Counted from the stretch's first letter, positions 16,267 through 25,082 are shown. The stretch is 36,668 nucleotides of DNA from Vibrio sinensis (GCF_003605645.1 NZ_QVMU01000035.1:1-36668), one strand, 5' to 3'. The notes: a model not told the origin generated them from the letters alone. Program-made: numbers and translations.

Positions 16267-17430
16267 ATGGAGAAAATACTGTCAGAAACACACAGGCTTA
16301 ATCTCCATAAGAAACTGCTCATTGTTTTTGCTCTCATTTCCATCGGTGTTATTGGTTTCTTAGTACTATTCAGCTTCACCTTTTCATCAAGCTTACTAAA
16401 AGAAAAGGAATTGCAATCACGCCAATTGGTGGAATCGGCACTCGGTGTAGTTGAGTATTTTCAGCATCTTGAAGAACAAGGCGCTCTTTCTAAACAAGAA
16501 GCGCAAAATAACACTCTCCAAGCACTCCAAAACATCCACTATGGATCCAATGGTTATTTTTGGGTTATTGATATCGAACAGCACTCTCTAATACCCGCTA
16601 ACTCAAGCACACCAATCGACCATGAGGTCATCGTTCAAGCAAATAAAAAGGGGAAACTCTTTTTCCAAAATACTATCGAGTTGGCCTTGAATGGCGGTGG
16701 TTGGGTGCACTATTGGTGGCCCAAACCGAAATCATCAACAGAACAACAAAAAGTCTCATACGTTTCCCACATCCCCGAGTGGAACTGGGTAATAGGAACG
16801 GGTTTATACCTTGACGAAACTAAAGAGAATGTACTTTGGACCACGTTCAAATCAACCGGATTTGTCATGCTGGTTTTTCTTATATTGATCTCGATTAGTA
16901 TCACTTTCATCAATGATTTCTTTAGCCAGATGGGGGAATTAACGGTGCGAGACGCATTAACTAACCTTCATACTAAACGTTTCCTAGAAGAGATAATCCC
17001 AATACTCATCAATAAGCAAGAAAGCGCACCAAATCATTATCTCGCCGTTCTCTTTCTTGATATTGACCACTTTAAATATGTCAACGATACATATGGGCAC
17101 AACTATGGCGATAATGTACTGACGCAAATTGCGAACACGATACTTCATAGCATTGATCACAAGGATTACTGTATCCGCTATGGCGGTGAAGAGTTCGTGG
17201 TTGTCGGGCTCTTCAAAAACAAAATTGAACTACTTAATGTAGCAGAACGAATTCGAACTAAGGTTGAAAACACCTTATTCGACATCGACGGGCTAGAATT
17301 TAACGTAACTATAAGCTGTGGTATCGCTATTCATGACAATAGCAAACGCTCATTTAACGAAACCCTATTGCTCGCCGATAAAAAGCTTTATGCCTCCAAA
17401 GAGCAAGGCCGTAATTGCGTCACAATATAG
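16267..17430 (+). CDS. Membrane diguanylate cyclase, single Cache sensor plus GGDEF, I-site lost
   Basis: This 387-residue protein has an N-terminal membrane helix (about 17-38), a periplasmic sCache-type domain (about 40-185; ALQNIHYGSNGYFWVID, then VSYVSHIPEWNWVIGTGLYLDE), a second membrane helix (about 197-214) and a GGDEF domain (about 230-387). The active site is GGEEF at 306-310, so cyclic di-GMP synthesis is expected. At the place of the I-site RxxD the sequence is DHKD (297-300), so the feedback arginine is missing. The sCache fold binds small metabolites such as organic acids in other proteins. GTGGAG precedes the ATG. It is a single gene. Confidence 0.92.
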   Translation: MEKILSETHRLNLHKKLLIVFALISIGVIGFLVLFSFTFSSSLLKEKELQSRQLVESALGVVEYFQHLEEQGALSKQEAQNNTLQALQNIHYGSNGYFWVIDIEQHSLIPANSSTPIDHEVIVQANKKGKLFFQNTIELALNGGGWVHYWWPKPKSSTEQQKVSYVSHIPEWNWVIGTGLYLDETKENVLWTTFKSTGFVMLVFLILISISITFINDFFSQMGELTVRDALTNLHTKRFLEEIIPILINKQESAPNHYLAVLFLDIDHFKYVNDTYGHNYGDNVLTQIANTILHSIDHKDYCIRYGGEEFVVVGLFKNKIELLNVAERIRTKVENTLFDIDGLEFNVTISCGIAIHDNSKRSFNETLLLADKKLYASKEQGRNCVTI

Positions 17431-17799
17431 CGGTTTTGCGATACCTGTTCGACTCAAACGTACACCTTATGACTGCTATTTCATCCAGAATTACAGTGCA
17501 TTTTCAGCTGCTAAAGTTTACTTCTTTACATTAAAAATGAGAGCTCATAGTTCTTTAAAAAACACTAGTCAGTATTTTCGAAAAACCTCGCAAAAATCAC
17601 AAATCTTATATCTAAGCTCTATCTATTTTTTACCGGATCACATATTGATAAATTAGATACTACTGCTAAGCCCTTACACTTGATAGGGTCACTATCAGAT
17701 GACTATCACCCATCAAAAAACCCTTTAGGAACAATGATATAATAATAAAAATCATTCCTATTCAAAACGAGATTTGTATTACACTGTAAAGGAATATTT
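17431..17799. other. Spacer with promoter region of the dms operon
   Basis: This 369-bp region has no supported gene. Its right third holds a clustered repeat (17681-17708), an exact TATAAT at 17738-17743 and a GGAATATTT leader end before dmsA. No -35 of quality sits 17 bp upstream of the TATAAT, as expected for an activator-dependent promoter. Confidence 0.5.
17681..17708 (+). promoter_or_regulatory. Candidate activator sites of the dms operon
   Basis: TGATAG-GGTCA-CTATCA is a perfect inverted repeat (17681-17697), and CTATCA recurs at 17703-17708, exactly 11 bp after the previous copy. Direct repeats one helical turn apart upstream of a -10 suggest a response regulator or FNR/NarP-type activator. 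The half-site partly resembles FNR TTGAT, but the spacing is not that of FNR. Confidence 0.4.
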
Positions 17800-20214
17800 A
17801 TGGCTACTTTGCCGTTTCTAAATATAGAAACCACCCGCCGTAAGCTACTCGAGTACTCAAGTAAACTCAGCGCGACTGCTGCTGTTGCTAGCTCACTAGC
17901 TACTCTACCACTGAGCAAAAAAGCCAGTGCTACGCCAACCTCTGCCCCTGCAGAGTTTAAATACAGTGCCTGTTTGGTTAACTGTGGTTCCCGCTGTGCA
18001 CTAAAAGTCAAAGTGCAAGATGGGAGAATTCTACAAGTTGAGCCTGCTGACACCGATAGCGATGCCGTATTTGGCGAGCACCAAATTCGTCCTTGTTTAC
18101 GTGGACGATCCAACAAATTCCGCGTTTACAATCCTGACCGCTTAAAGTATCCAATGAAGCGTGTTGGAAAACGAGGTGAGGGCAAATTCGAACGTATCAG
18201 TTGGCAAGAAGCCACTCAAACCATCGCCGATCAACTAACACGCGTCTATGATACATACGGTCCTGAAGCTGTTTACTTCCAGTATGGCACCGGTGCGTAT
18301 TACCACACGCAAGGTCGTGAAGCTTGGCTACGCCTATTAACTCAAGCTGGCGGTTACCTAAATTACTTCAACTCTTACTCAACCGCTCAAATCAACGGTA
18401 TGACACCATTCACTTGGGGTAAGTATGCCGGCACTCACTTCACTGAAATTGAAGACTCAGATTTAGTGGTACTTTTCAGCCTAAACCTGTCAGAAACTCG
18501 TATGTCGGGTGGCGGTCAAGTTGAAGAGATGCGTCGTGCACTAGAAAAATCTGGTGCGAAAGTGATCCTGATAGACCCTCGTTATACTGATTCAGGTGTA
18601 GTAAGCGATGCAGAGTGGTTACCAATCAAACCAACCACTGATGCAGCACTGGTTGCAGCATTGATCCACACCATGCTCAAAGAAGAGTTGATCGACGAAG
18701 AACAAATCAGCAAATATGCCATTGGCTTTGGCCGCGATACTCTGCCAGCAAATGCAGCAGAGAACGGCAGCTACAAAGACTACATCCTAGGTAGCGGCAA
18801 AGATGGCGTTGAGAAAACACCACAGTGGGCAGCAACTATTACTGGTATTCCTGCTAAACGCATCGTTCAATTAGCCCGTGAAATAGCCAACGCAAAAGCA
18901 TGTTACATAGCCCAAGGTTGGGGGGCACAACGCCACCACAATGGCGAACACAGCGTACACGCGATTCAGTCACTGTGTGTTATTTCTGGTCACTTTGGTC
19001 GCGCGGGTACTAATACCGGTAACTGGGCATACTCAACCAAATATGGCGTACCACTACTGCCTCGCCCTGCCAACCCAGTAAAAACTGCAATTCCGGTGTT
19101 CTCTTGGACAGACGCCATTGAAAACCCTGAGATCTTTACACCTGAAACTCTCGGCTTAAAAGGTGCTGACAAGCTTCAACATGGCATTAAAATGATGATC
19201 AACCAAGCAGGTAACGTGCTTGGTAACCAACATGGTGATCTTAACCGGACCCGTCAGATCTTAGCCGATGACAGCAAGTGTGAGTTTATTGTGGTCATCG
19301 ATAATCACATGACGCCAACAGCGAAGTTTGCCGATATCCTGCTACCAGAAACCACCTATTTAGAAGCATCAGACCTCGTTGATAACGCTTACGCTTCTGG
19401 TTCAAACCACTTTATGATCTCAATGGAAAATACCATTGAACCTATGTGGGAAGTGCGCTCTACCTATGATGTCTGTGCTGATATTGCTGGTCACCTTGGC
19501 TTTAAACAAACATTCACCGAAGGGCGTAGCCAAGCACAATGGATTGAAAAACACTACAACGATATTCGCGCAAAACGCACCTACTTGCCGGAGTTCGAGA
19601 AAGTACGTGGCACAGGTGTTATCGACCAGCAACGTGCCAAGAAAGAAGACAGCATTCCATTTGCAGACTTCTATCAAGATCCTGCAGCTAACCCACTAAC
19701 GACGCCTTCTGGTAAGTTCGAAATCTTCGCCACTAAGGTTCAAGAGCGCGTCGATACATGGGTTCTACCTGATGGTCACTACATGACCGCGATTCCTGAA
19801 TATGTGCCTGTACCAAATTCACATATGGACTTGGAAAAATTCCAAAAATTCCCATTGCAGATGACGGGCTTCCATACCAAAGGTCACACTCACTCAACGT
19901 ATGCCAATGTTGGCGTTGTGGCAGAAGCGGTGCCTGATGAAATCTGGATTAACCCTATCAACGCACAGCAGCGTGGCATCGAAAATGGCGATATGGTTCA
20001 CGTGTTCAACGAATACGGCAAGATCCTAGTCGCAGCGAAAGTGACTAACCGCGTAATGCCGGATGTCACTGCTATGCCTCAAGGCGCATGGTCGGTAATG
20101 AAGAATGGTGTCGACATTGGTGGCTGTATTAACAACCTAACCAGTCACCTATTTTCGCCTATCACGAAAGGCAACCCACAACATACCAACCTAGTAGAAA
20201 TTCAAAAGGCATAA
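17800..20214 (+). CDS. dmsA: DMSO reductase catalytic molybdopterin subunit, DmsA/YnfE type
   Basis: This 804-residue molybdopterin oxidoreductase closely follows E. coli DmsA over its whole length. A twin-arginine signal (TTRRKLL, Arg13-Arg14, then a hydrophobic stretch to ASA44) predicts export folded with cofactor. The FS0 [4Fe-4S] ligands are Cys58, Cys62, Cys66 and Cys99 (CLVNCGSRC and RPCLRGRS). The YSTAQING stretch near 193-200 likely supplies the molybdenum serine (Ser194 by alignment from memory). The C-terminal domain is complete (LTTPSGKFEIF, FPLQMTGFHTKGHTHSTYAN). It reduces DMSO or related S- and N-oxides with quinol electrons. It heads a five-gene operon with dmsB four bases downstream. 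The exact substrate is not proven. Confidence 0.93.
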   Translation: MATLPFLNIETTRRKLLEYSSKLSATAAVASSLATLPLSKKASATPTSAPAEFKYSACLVNCGSRCALKVKVQDGRILQVEPADTDSDAVFGEHQIRPCLRGRSNKFRVYNPDRLKYPMKRVGKRGEGKFERISWQEATQTIADQLTRVYDTYGPEAVYFQYGTGAYYHTQGREAWLRLLTQAGGYLNYFNSYSTAQINGMTPFTWGKYAGTHFTEIEDSDLVVLFSLNLSETRMSGGGQVEEMRRALEKSGAKVILIDPRYTDSGVVSDAEWLPIKPTTDAALVAALIHTMLKEELIDEEQISKYAIGFGRDTLPANAAENGSYKDYILGSGKDGVEKTPQWAATITGIPAKRIVQLAREIANAKACYIAQGWGAQRHHNGEHSVHAIQSLCVISGHFGRAGTNTGNWAYSTKYGVPLLPRPANPVKTAIPVFSWTDAIENPEIFTPETLGLKGADKLQHGIKMMINQAGNVLGNQHGDLNRTRQILADDSKCEFIVVIDNHMTPTAKFADILLPETTYLEASDLVDNAYASGSNHFMISMENTIEPMWEVRSTYDVCADIAGHLGFKQTFTEGRSQAQWIEKHYNDIRAKRTYLPEFEKVRGTGVIDQQRAKKEDSIPFADFYQDPAANPLTTPSGKFEIFATKVQERVDTWVLPDGHYMTAIPEYVPVPNSHMDLEKFQKFPLQMTGFHTKGHTHSTYANVGVVAEAVPDEIWINPINAQQRGIENGDMVHVFNEYGKILVAAKVTNRVMPDVTAMPQGAWSVMKNGVDIGGCINNLTSHLFSPITKGNPQHTNLVEIQKA

Positions 20215-20218
20215 CTAA

Positions 20219-20842
20219 ATGAAACAATTAGGCTTTTATATTGATTCATCTCGCTGCTCAGGTTGTAAAACTTGCCAAGTGAGTTGCAAAGACAAAAACG
20301 ATATTGATGTCGGTCGTAAGTTCCGTCGTATTTATGAGTACGGTGGTGGTTCTTGGGCAAAAGATAGTGATGGCGCATGGTCGCACCAAACATTCGCTTA
20401 CTATCTCTCTGTCGCTTGTAACCATTGTGATGACCCTATCTGTGTTGCTGGCTGTCCAACCCAAGCAATGCACAAACGTCAAGACAATGGCCTAGTACTC
20501 GTCGATCAAGATAAGTGTATTGGTTGTCGCTACTGTGCAATGCGCTGCCCTTACGGCGCGCCGCAGTATGACAAAGAGAAAAACGTGATGTCAAAGTGCG
20601 ACGGCTGCCTTGACCGTCTCGAGCAAGGTCTGAATCCGATTTGTGTTGATTCATGCCCACAACGCGCCATTGAGTTTGGTGATATCAACGAGCTACGCGC
20701 CAAGTATGGCAACCAGCGTGATGTCGCCCCACTCCCAGACTCACGCATCACGAGCCCTAACTTGATTGTGCGCACCCACAGTAATGCCGTTGCGAGTAAC
20801 AGCAATATAGGTGAACTGCAAAACCCTACAGAGGTGAAATAA
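20219..20842 (+). CDS. dmsB: DmsB-type four-cluster ferredoxin subunit
   Basis: This 207-residue electron-transfer subunit has four cysteine groups for four [4Fe-4S] clusters: CSGCKTCQVSC, CNHCDDPICVAGCP, CIGCRYCAMRCP, and CDGCLDRLEQGLNPICVDSCP. It passes electrons from the membrane anchor to the catalytic subunit and travels to the periplasm with DmsA without its own signal peptide. The start lies four bases after the dmsA stop, and its stop overlaps the dmsC start by one base, so the three are co-translated. Confidence 0.95.
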   Translation: MKQLGFYIDSSRCSGCKTCQVSCKDKNDIDVGRKFRRIYEYGGGSWAKDSDGAWSHQTFAYYLSVACNHCDDPICVAGCPTQAMHKRQDNGLVLVDQDKCIGCRYCAMRCPYGAPQYDKEKNVMSKCDGCLDRLEQGLNPICVDSCPQRAIEFGDINELRAKYGNQRDVAPLPDSRITSPNLIVRTHSNAVASNSNIGELQNPTEVK

Positions 20843-21609
20843 TGCACGAGTTATCTTTAGTTTTTTTTACATTTCTTGCGCAAACTTCTGTCGGAATAGT
20901 GGTGTTGTCTACCTTAGCTCTACTTATTGGCAAGATGGATCGCCACCAGCATGAAAAAGCGCTTTATGCCGCATTTGCTGCTTTGGCTCTTGGGGGAGTT
21001 GCATCATTAACTCATCTAGGTCAACCACTTAAAGCTATCAACGCACTCTCTGCCATTGGACAATCTCCAATGAGTAACGAAATCATCGCGACGATAATGT
21101 TTGGTGGACTACTGCTTGCTACACTGGTGTGTCTCAAAGTAAAACAAGGCAACAACACAGTAAAATCCGTGAGTCTATTTTCTACCTTTGCTGGTGTGGT
21201 GTTGGTACATACAATTCCAACTATCTACACCATTGAAAGTGTGACTGCTTGGAATACTATGTATACCTCGATCTACATGCTCCTCACTCCATTGATTATG
21301 GGCGCAACAGTGGTATTCCTAATTTGTGGCTGCCGCCTATTTAAGTACACAGCGTTAATCAGCCTGTTAGTAGGCATCATTTTAATGCCAAGTTACTTTG
21401 CGCATATTGGTTTGTCTACGGCAACCTTATCTGGTCAAGACACGCTTTTCTGGATGCTAAAACTCGCTTTTGCAGGGTTAGCAATTATCAGCCTGTCGTC
21501 AAAGAAAAAAGACAACACCCAGTTTGCTTCGCTCGCGGTAGTTTTTGTTGCCGCTTCAGAGATTGCTGGTCGTATCGGCTTCTTTGAACTTTGGCAAATC
21601 GGTATGTAA
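20842..21609 (+). CDS. dmsC: DmsC-type membrane anchor subunit
   Basis: This 255-residue protein has eight predicted membrane helices and the DmsC-like start (HELSLVFFTFLAQTSVG) and LGQPLKAINAL loop. It anchors the DmsAB dimer on the periplasmic face and oxidises menaquinol. The start codon overlaps the dmsB stop by one base. A 7-bp hairpin lies in the 41-bp gap before the next gene and may lower expression of, or protect, the flanking mRNA. Confidence 0.92.
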   Translation: MHELSLVFFTFLAQTSVGIVVLSTLALLIGKMDRHQHEKALYAAFAALALGGVASLTHLGQPLKAINALSAIGQSPMSNEIIATIMFGGLLLATLVCLKVKQGNNTVKSVSLFSTFAGVVLVHTIPTIYTIESVTAWNTMYTSIYMLLTPLIMGATVVFLICGCRLFKYTALISLLVGIILMPSYFAHIGLSTATLSGQDTLFWMLKLAFAGLAIISLSSKKKDNTQFASLAVVFVAASEIAGRIGFFELWQIGM

Positions 21610-21617
21610 TAAATAAT

Positions 21618-21634
21618 GGGGAGCTTAGCTCCCC
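21618..21634 (+). other. Intercistronic hairpin between dmsC and the TorD-type chaperone gene
   Basis: GGGGAGC, loop TTA, GCTCCCC: a perfect 7-bp GC-rich stem. The T-run (GTATTTTTA) comes seven bases after the stem, so termination would be partial at best. Confidence 0.6.
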
Positions 21635-21650
21635 TATTCAGGTATTTTTA

Positions 21651-22241
21651 ATGAACAACTTAGCTTTACTGCCACGTGCTCTCGGCGCACTGTTTTACTA
21701 CTCACCGGTTGAACAAATCAACTTAGCGACTCTGAATGATCTTGAATCGCTCGCCAATGCATATCAATGGCAAAATATTGAAACGGTAAGCGCTCTTATT
21801 ACCTCTTTACAACAACATCGCTACTCAGCGAATAAATACAATTTCTCAGTATTGTTTGAAGGACAAGGTGAAATGATCGCGCCACCGTGGGGCTCGGTGT
21901 ATCAAAACCGTGAAAACCTCGTCATGGGGGATTCGACTGCAGCTTATTATGAATTTTTAGCTCGTGTCGGTATTGATTTTGAAATTAAAAACCAGCCATT
22001 AGATCAGTTTGGTTTAATGATGTGGGCACTAGCGTTACTAATGGAAGAGGGTAACCAGGTTGCTATTGTCGAGTTTTTAGCTGTGCATCTACTCCCTTGG
22101 AGTGATCGTTATCTAGAGTTACTGCAAAGCAACCCAGAAAGTCCGTTTTATGCCGATTTAGCCAAACTGACTGAACTATTTCTAAACCAAGTTAAAACTG
22201 AAATTGGGCTGACTATCGAGCCTATCAAGCTGTATAAATAA
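21651..22241 (+). CDS. TorD/DmsD-family maturation chaperone
   Basis: This 196-residue all-helical protein belongs to the TorD family, with an N-terminal NLALLPRALGALFYYSPV and the conserved Glu-rich helix LMMWALALLMEEGN ahead of LPWSDRYLELLQSN, the family's EPxDH-like area. It should bind the DmsA twin-arginine signal and aid cofactor insertion in the cytoplasm. The ATG at 21651 was chosen because upstream in-frame codons run back into dmsC and no ATG precedes. CAGG gives a modest ribosome site. Its stop overlaps the next start by one base. Confidence 0.88.
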   Translation: MNNLALLPRALGALFYYSPVEQINLATLNDLESLANAYQWQNIETVSALITSLQQHRYSANKYNFSVLFEGQGEMIAPPWGSVYQNRENLVMGDSTAAYYEFLARVGIDFEIKNQPLDQFGLMMWALALLMEEGNQVAIVEFLAVHLLPWSDRYLELLQSNPESPFYADLAKLTELFLNQVKTEIGLTIEPIKLYK

Positions 22242-22696
22242 TGACTGAGATTAACCATTCAAAACGAGCGCTGTTTGAACGTTTTCGGCCAAAATTAGTG
22301 GAACCATCTACCGATTTTATTCGCCCACCTCAAGCGCTTGAAGAAGTGCATTTCTTACAACTGTGTGATCAATGCGTGCGCTGCGTGTCAGTTTGCCCGA
22401 ATAACGCAATTATACTTGAGCATGGCTACCCTGTACTCTCTGGTGCTTGTGATAGTTGCTACCAATGCGTACAAGCATGTCCTACAGGGGCTCTAACGCA
22501 TTCAAAACTAAAAGCGAACGTCAATTTTCGTTGCAGTGCAAAACTGGCAAGCCATTGCCAATCATGTGTTGAAGTGTGTCAACAAAACGCAATCACCATC
22601 AAACCGGGCGAGTCCGCAGCGATTGATAGCCAAGCATGTTCAGGGTGTGGGGATTGTTTAAACGCTTGTGCGTTTTTTGCTATAACTCTTGATTGA
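22241..22696 (+). CDS. NapF-like multi-cluster ferredoxin
   Basis: This 151-residue cytoplasmic protein has NapF-like spacing: CDQCVRCVSVCP (about 44-55), CDSCYQCVQACP (about 77-88), CQSCVEVC (about 110-117) and CSGCGDCLNAC (about 132-142). These should bind three or four [4Fe-4S] clusters, although the third group lacks the normal CP ending. NapF assists maturation of the nitrate reductase NapA; here the likely client is the DmsA protein of the same operon (inference). It begins at the TAATG overlap with the chaperone gene and ends the operon. Confidence 0.88.
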   Translation: MTEINHSKRALFERFRPKLVEPSTDFIRPPQALEEVHFLQLCDQCVRCVSVCPNNAIILEHGYPVLSGACDSCYQCVQACPTGALTHSKLKANVNFRCSAKLASHCQSCVEVCQQNAITIKPGESAAIDSQACSGCGDCLNACAFFAITLD

Positions 22697-22710
22697 TGGA
22701 ATTGGATCTT

Positions 22711-22740
22711 ATAAAAATCCCCACTCTTGAGTGGGGATTA
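22711..22740. terminator. Bidirectional intrinsic terminator
   Basis: An 11-bp perfect stem (AATCCCCACTC, loop TT, GAGTGGGGATT) lies between the converging ferredoxin and AGCS genes. The better T-run (TTTTTAT) is on the minus strand. Confidence 0.85.
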
Positions 22741-22755
22741 AATTAACATCAGTCG

Positions 22756-24234
22756 TTATTTTACCGCAGGTTCTGCATCTTTTGTTTGCCATGCATCTTC
22801 TAATTCATCCAATTCAGGAAACTTAGAACGGTCAAACGAAGGTGTTTTGCCTTGTTTCAGTTGCTCTTCATAATCTTTGATCACTTTGATCGCTAATTTT
22901 GAAAGCAGCAAAATAGCAACGATATTGGTCAGAGCCATCGCGCCCATTGATGCATCAGCCAGGCTCCATACGACAGGTAAAGATGCCACAGAGCCGAACA
23001 TCACCATGCCCAACACACAAAGGCGGAAAATAAACAGGCCTTTTTTGCTGTTGCCATTAAGGAACATCACGTTTGTTTCTGCATAGCTATAGTTAGCAAT
23101 GATAGAAGTAAAACAGAACAAGATGATAGCTGCAGCCATGAAGTACGCCGTCCATGACCCTAGTTCATTACTCAATGCTTGTTGTAGTAAACTGATACCA
23201 GTTGCCGCATCTGGTTGATCCATCACACCACTTAGCATAATCATTGCAGCAGATGCAGTACAGATCACCAACGTATCAGCAAATACACCAAGCATTTGAA
23301 CAAAACCTTGTGATGCTGGGTGATTTGGATTTGGTGTCGCACTTGCTGCCACGTTTGCTGCAGAACCCATACCCGCTTCATTTGAGAACAAACCACGCGC
23401 AATACCACTTTGCATCGCTTGAGCAATAGTATAAGCCACGCCACCAGCTGCAGCTTCTTGCCATCCAAATGCACTCTTAACGATCAACATCAGTACCGCT
23501 GGAACCTCTGTGATATTCATAATCACAATGACCAAAGCAATCACTAGATAGCCAATAGCCATAATCGGTACGATACCTGTTGATACTTTCGCTACTTTTT
23601 GTAAGCCGCCCATGATTACAAGCGCAGAACAAACTACGATGACCACGCCAGTAATAGTTTCATTGAACCCGAAAGAGTGACTTAGCGCGTCTGTAATCGT
23701 ATTCGCTTGAACTGCATTAAATACCAAGCCAAAAGCGATGATAAGAAAAATTGAGAATAATGAGCCCATCCAACGTTGGCCTAGACCTTTTTCCATGTAG
23801 TAAGCAGGGCCGCCGCGATATTGACCATCGACATCTTTAAATTTATAGATTTGAGCTAATGTGGATTCGATGAACGCCGTTGCCATACCAAATAGGGCAA
23901 TCAGCCACATCCAAAAAATTGCACCCGGTCCGCCCACGGTCAATGCAACCGCAACACCAGCCATGTTACCAGTACCGACACGTGCGGCCATAGACGTACA
24001 AAACACTTGATACGAACTCAGCCCGTTATCCACTTCACGGCCACTCTTTAAGATTTGAGTTGCGTGCTTAAATTGTCTAATTTGAATAAAACCAAGACGA
24101 ACAGTGAAATAAACCCCAACAAACACCAGTAGATACACCAGCACTTGCCCCCAAAGCACGCCATTAATGGCGCCTACTACGTTATTTAATCCTGTATTTA
24201 ACGCAGCTAGCCACGATTCATTGGTACCGTTCAT
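22756..24234 (-). CDS. AGCS family sodium:alanine/glycine symporter
   Basis: This 492-residue membrane protein has about 11 hydrophobic segments and the AGCS signatures: ARVGTGNMAGVAVALTVGGP followed by GAIFWMWLIALFGMATAFIE, then YRGGPAYYMEKGL and ARGLFSNEAGMGSAANVAAS. It imports alanine or glycine with Na+ (family knowledge). An AGGA ribosome site precedes the ATG. The leader on the minus strand contains two hairpins, but no glycine riboswitch motif was found even though AGCS genes of vibrios can have one. It is a single gene ending at a strong terminator. Confidence 0.95.
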   Translation of the reverse strand: MNGTNESWLAALNTGLNNVVGAINGVLWGQVLVYLLVFVGVYFTVRLGFIQIRQFKHATQILKSGREVDNGLSSYQVFCTSMAARVGTGNMAGVAVALTVGGPGAIFWMWLIALFGMATAFIESTLAQIYKFKDVDGQYRGGPAYYMEKGLGQRWMGSLFSIFLIIAFGLVFNAVQANTITDALSHSFGFNETITGVVIVVCSALVIMGGLQKVAKVSTGIVPIMAIGYLVIALVIVIMNITEVPAVLMLIVKSAFGWQEAAAGGVAYTIAQAMQSGIARGLFSNEAGMGSAANVAASATPNPNHPASQGFVQMLGVFADTLVICTASAAMIMLSGVMDQPDAATGISLLQQALSNELGSWTAYFMAAAIILFCFTSIIANYSYAETNVMFLNGNSKKGLFIFRLCVLGMVMFGSVASLPVVWSLADASMGAMALTNIVAILLLSKLAIKVIKDYEEQLKQGKTPSFDRSKFPELDELEDAWQTKDAEPAVK

Positions 24235-24747
24235 ATTTTATCCTGTATATGAGGTTCTATTAAATGTCTCATAGAACTAATGGGAATGTCGCTACTCGAC
24301 ATTCATGTAAACCATTCCGATTTATTATGTTTATTTGGTTGTGTTCCTGTGCCAGTGGTTAATCAAAGTGAGCCTGATGCTTAGCGTTCAATTAACGACA
24401 ACAGCGCAAAATCGCCGAGAAATTAGCATAAATTAAGACTTTCATTTAGCTCGAAATATGTAACTTTTTGTAAAAAAACCAGCACATCATAGCAGCAGCA
24501 AGGCTCTGAGCAAATAACACCATAAATTTCGCGTTACCGAGTTTTATCATATTGTGAGAATTATAAAATTCGTCACAATCTTGATATGCATCGAGTATTT
24601 TATGGAAAGTAAGAGATTAAACGTGGATAAATTTGAAGATATTTTCAGAATAATTATAAAACAGTAGAAAAAATGACGATTTTATCGCTTGAAGAGAGGC
24701 ACTTATGTCAGTGGGCCTCTACTTCTATTAACGCATCAAAAATTCTA
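24235..24747. other. Leader and spacer of the AGCS gene
   Basis: About 510 bp with no supported gene. Near the AGCS start are two perfect inverted repeats: GTTCTAT/ATAGAAC at 24254-24277 and GAATGTCG/CGACATTC at 24284-24304 (five-base loop). The rest is AT-rich. At the left end of the pseudogene a 14-bp direct repeat, TTCTATTAACGCAT, occurs at 24723 and 24743. Confidence 0.55.
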
Positions 24748-24967
24748 TTAACGCATTACAAATAGCTCTTCGTGATAGCTGTGCTCAATATTAAATTGGT
24801 ATGTCTCTAGATCTTTTTTAAGTGCCTTTGAAAACGACTCTGGACCACAAAAATAGAACTTATACTACGGCTTTACGCGATAGGTGCCATAACTCATCCG
24901 TCAAACTTTCATCGGTACTACGAATGTAATGATTACCCAAACACTGTGCGGACTGTTTTCATAATTT
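24748..24967 (-). pseudogene. Eroded C-terminal remnant of an FNR-type (ferric reductase-like) oxidoreductase
   Basis: Read on the minus strand, 24748-24867 translates to FYFCGPESFSKALKKDL, then HSYHEELFVMR and a stop: the C-terminal NAD-binding motif of the ferredoxin-NADP reductase superfamily, including CGP and a terminal MR seen in ferric reductase-like membrane oxidoreductases. A stop codon sits immediately before. In a nearby frame, 24870-24967 translates to NHYIRSTDESLTDELWHL, which resembles the strand and helix that come earlier in the same domain, so the middle is deleted. No FAD-binding part or start codon remains. It is a broken gene, not a small protein. The 14-bp direct repeat at its end may be part of the decay. 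Confidence 0.6.
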
Positions 24968-25082
24968 GATACCCATATTGACGACAACTTTACTTTAGCA
25001 ATAGAGATGTAAAGCAACGCCAATAAGGGTAAATAGAGGTAAAAGCCTTCTATTTCAAATCAAAGTATTTATGGAAGTATCA

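Noticed and set aside
22756..24600. Glycine riboswitch in front of the AGCS gene
   Set aside because: The conserved aptamer blocks were looked for on the minus strand and not found; only simple hairpins occur.
24602..24667. 21-residue open frame starting ATG GAA AGT
   Set aside because: It is too short to judge, with only a poor GAG ribosome site and no conserved context. A small protein cannot be excluded.
24748..24870. Small intact protein of about 40 residues
   Set aside because: The frame begins directly after a stop codon without a start, and the translation is only the tail of a much larger reductase family, so a pseudogene is the better reading.
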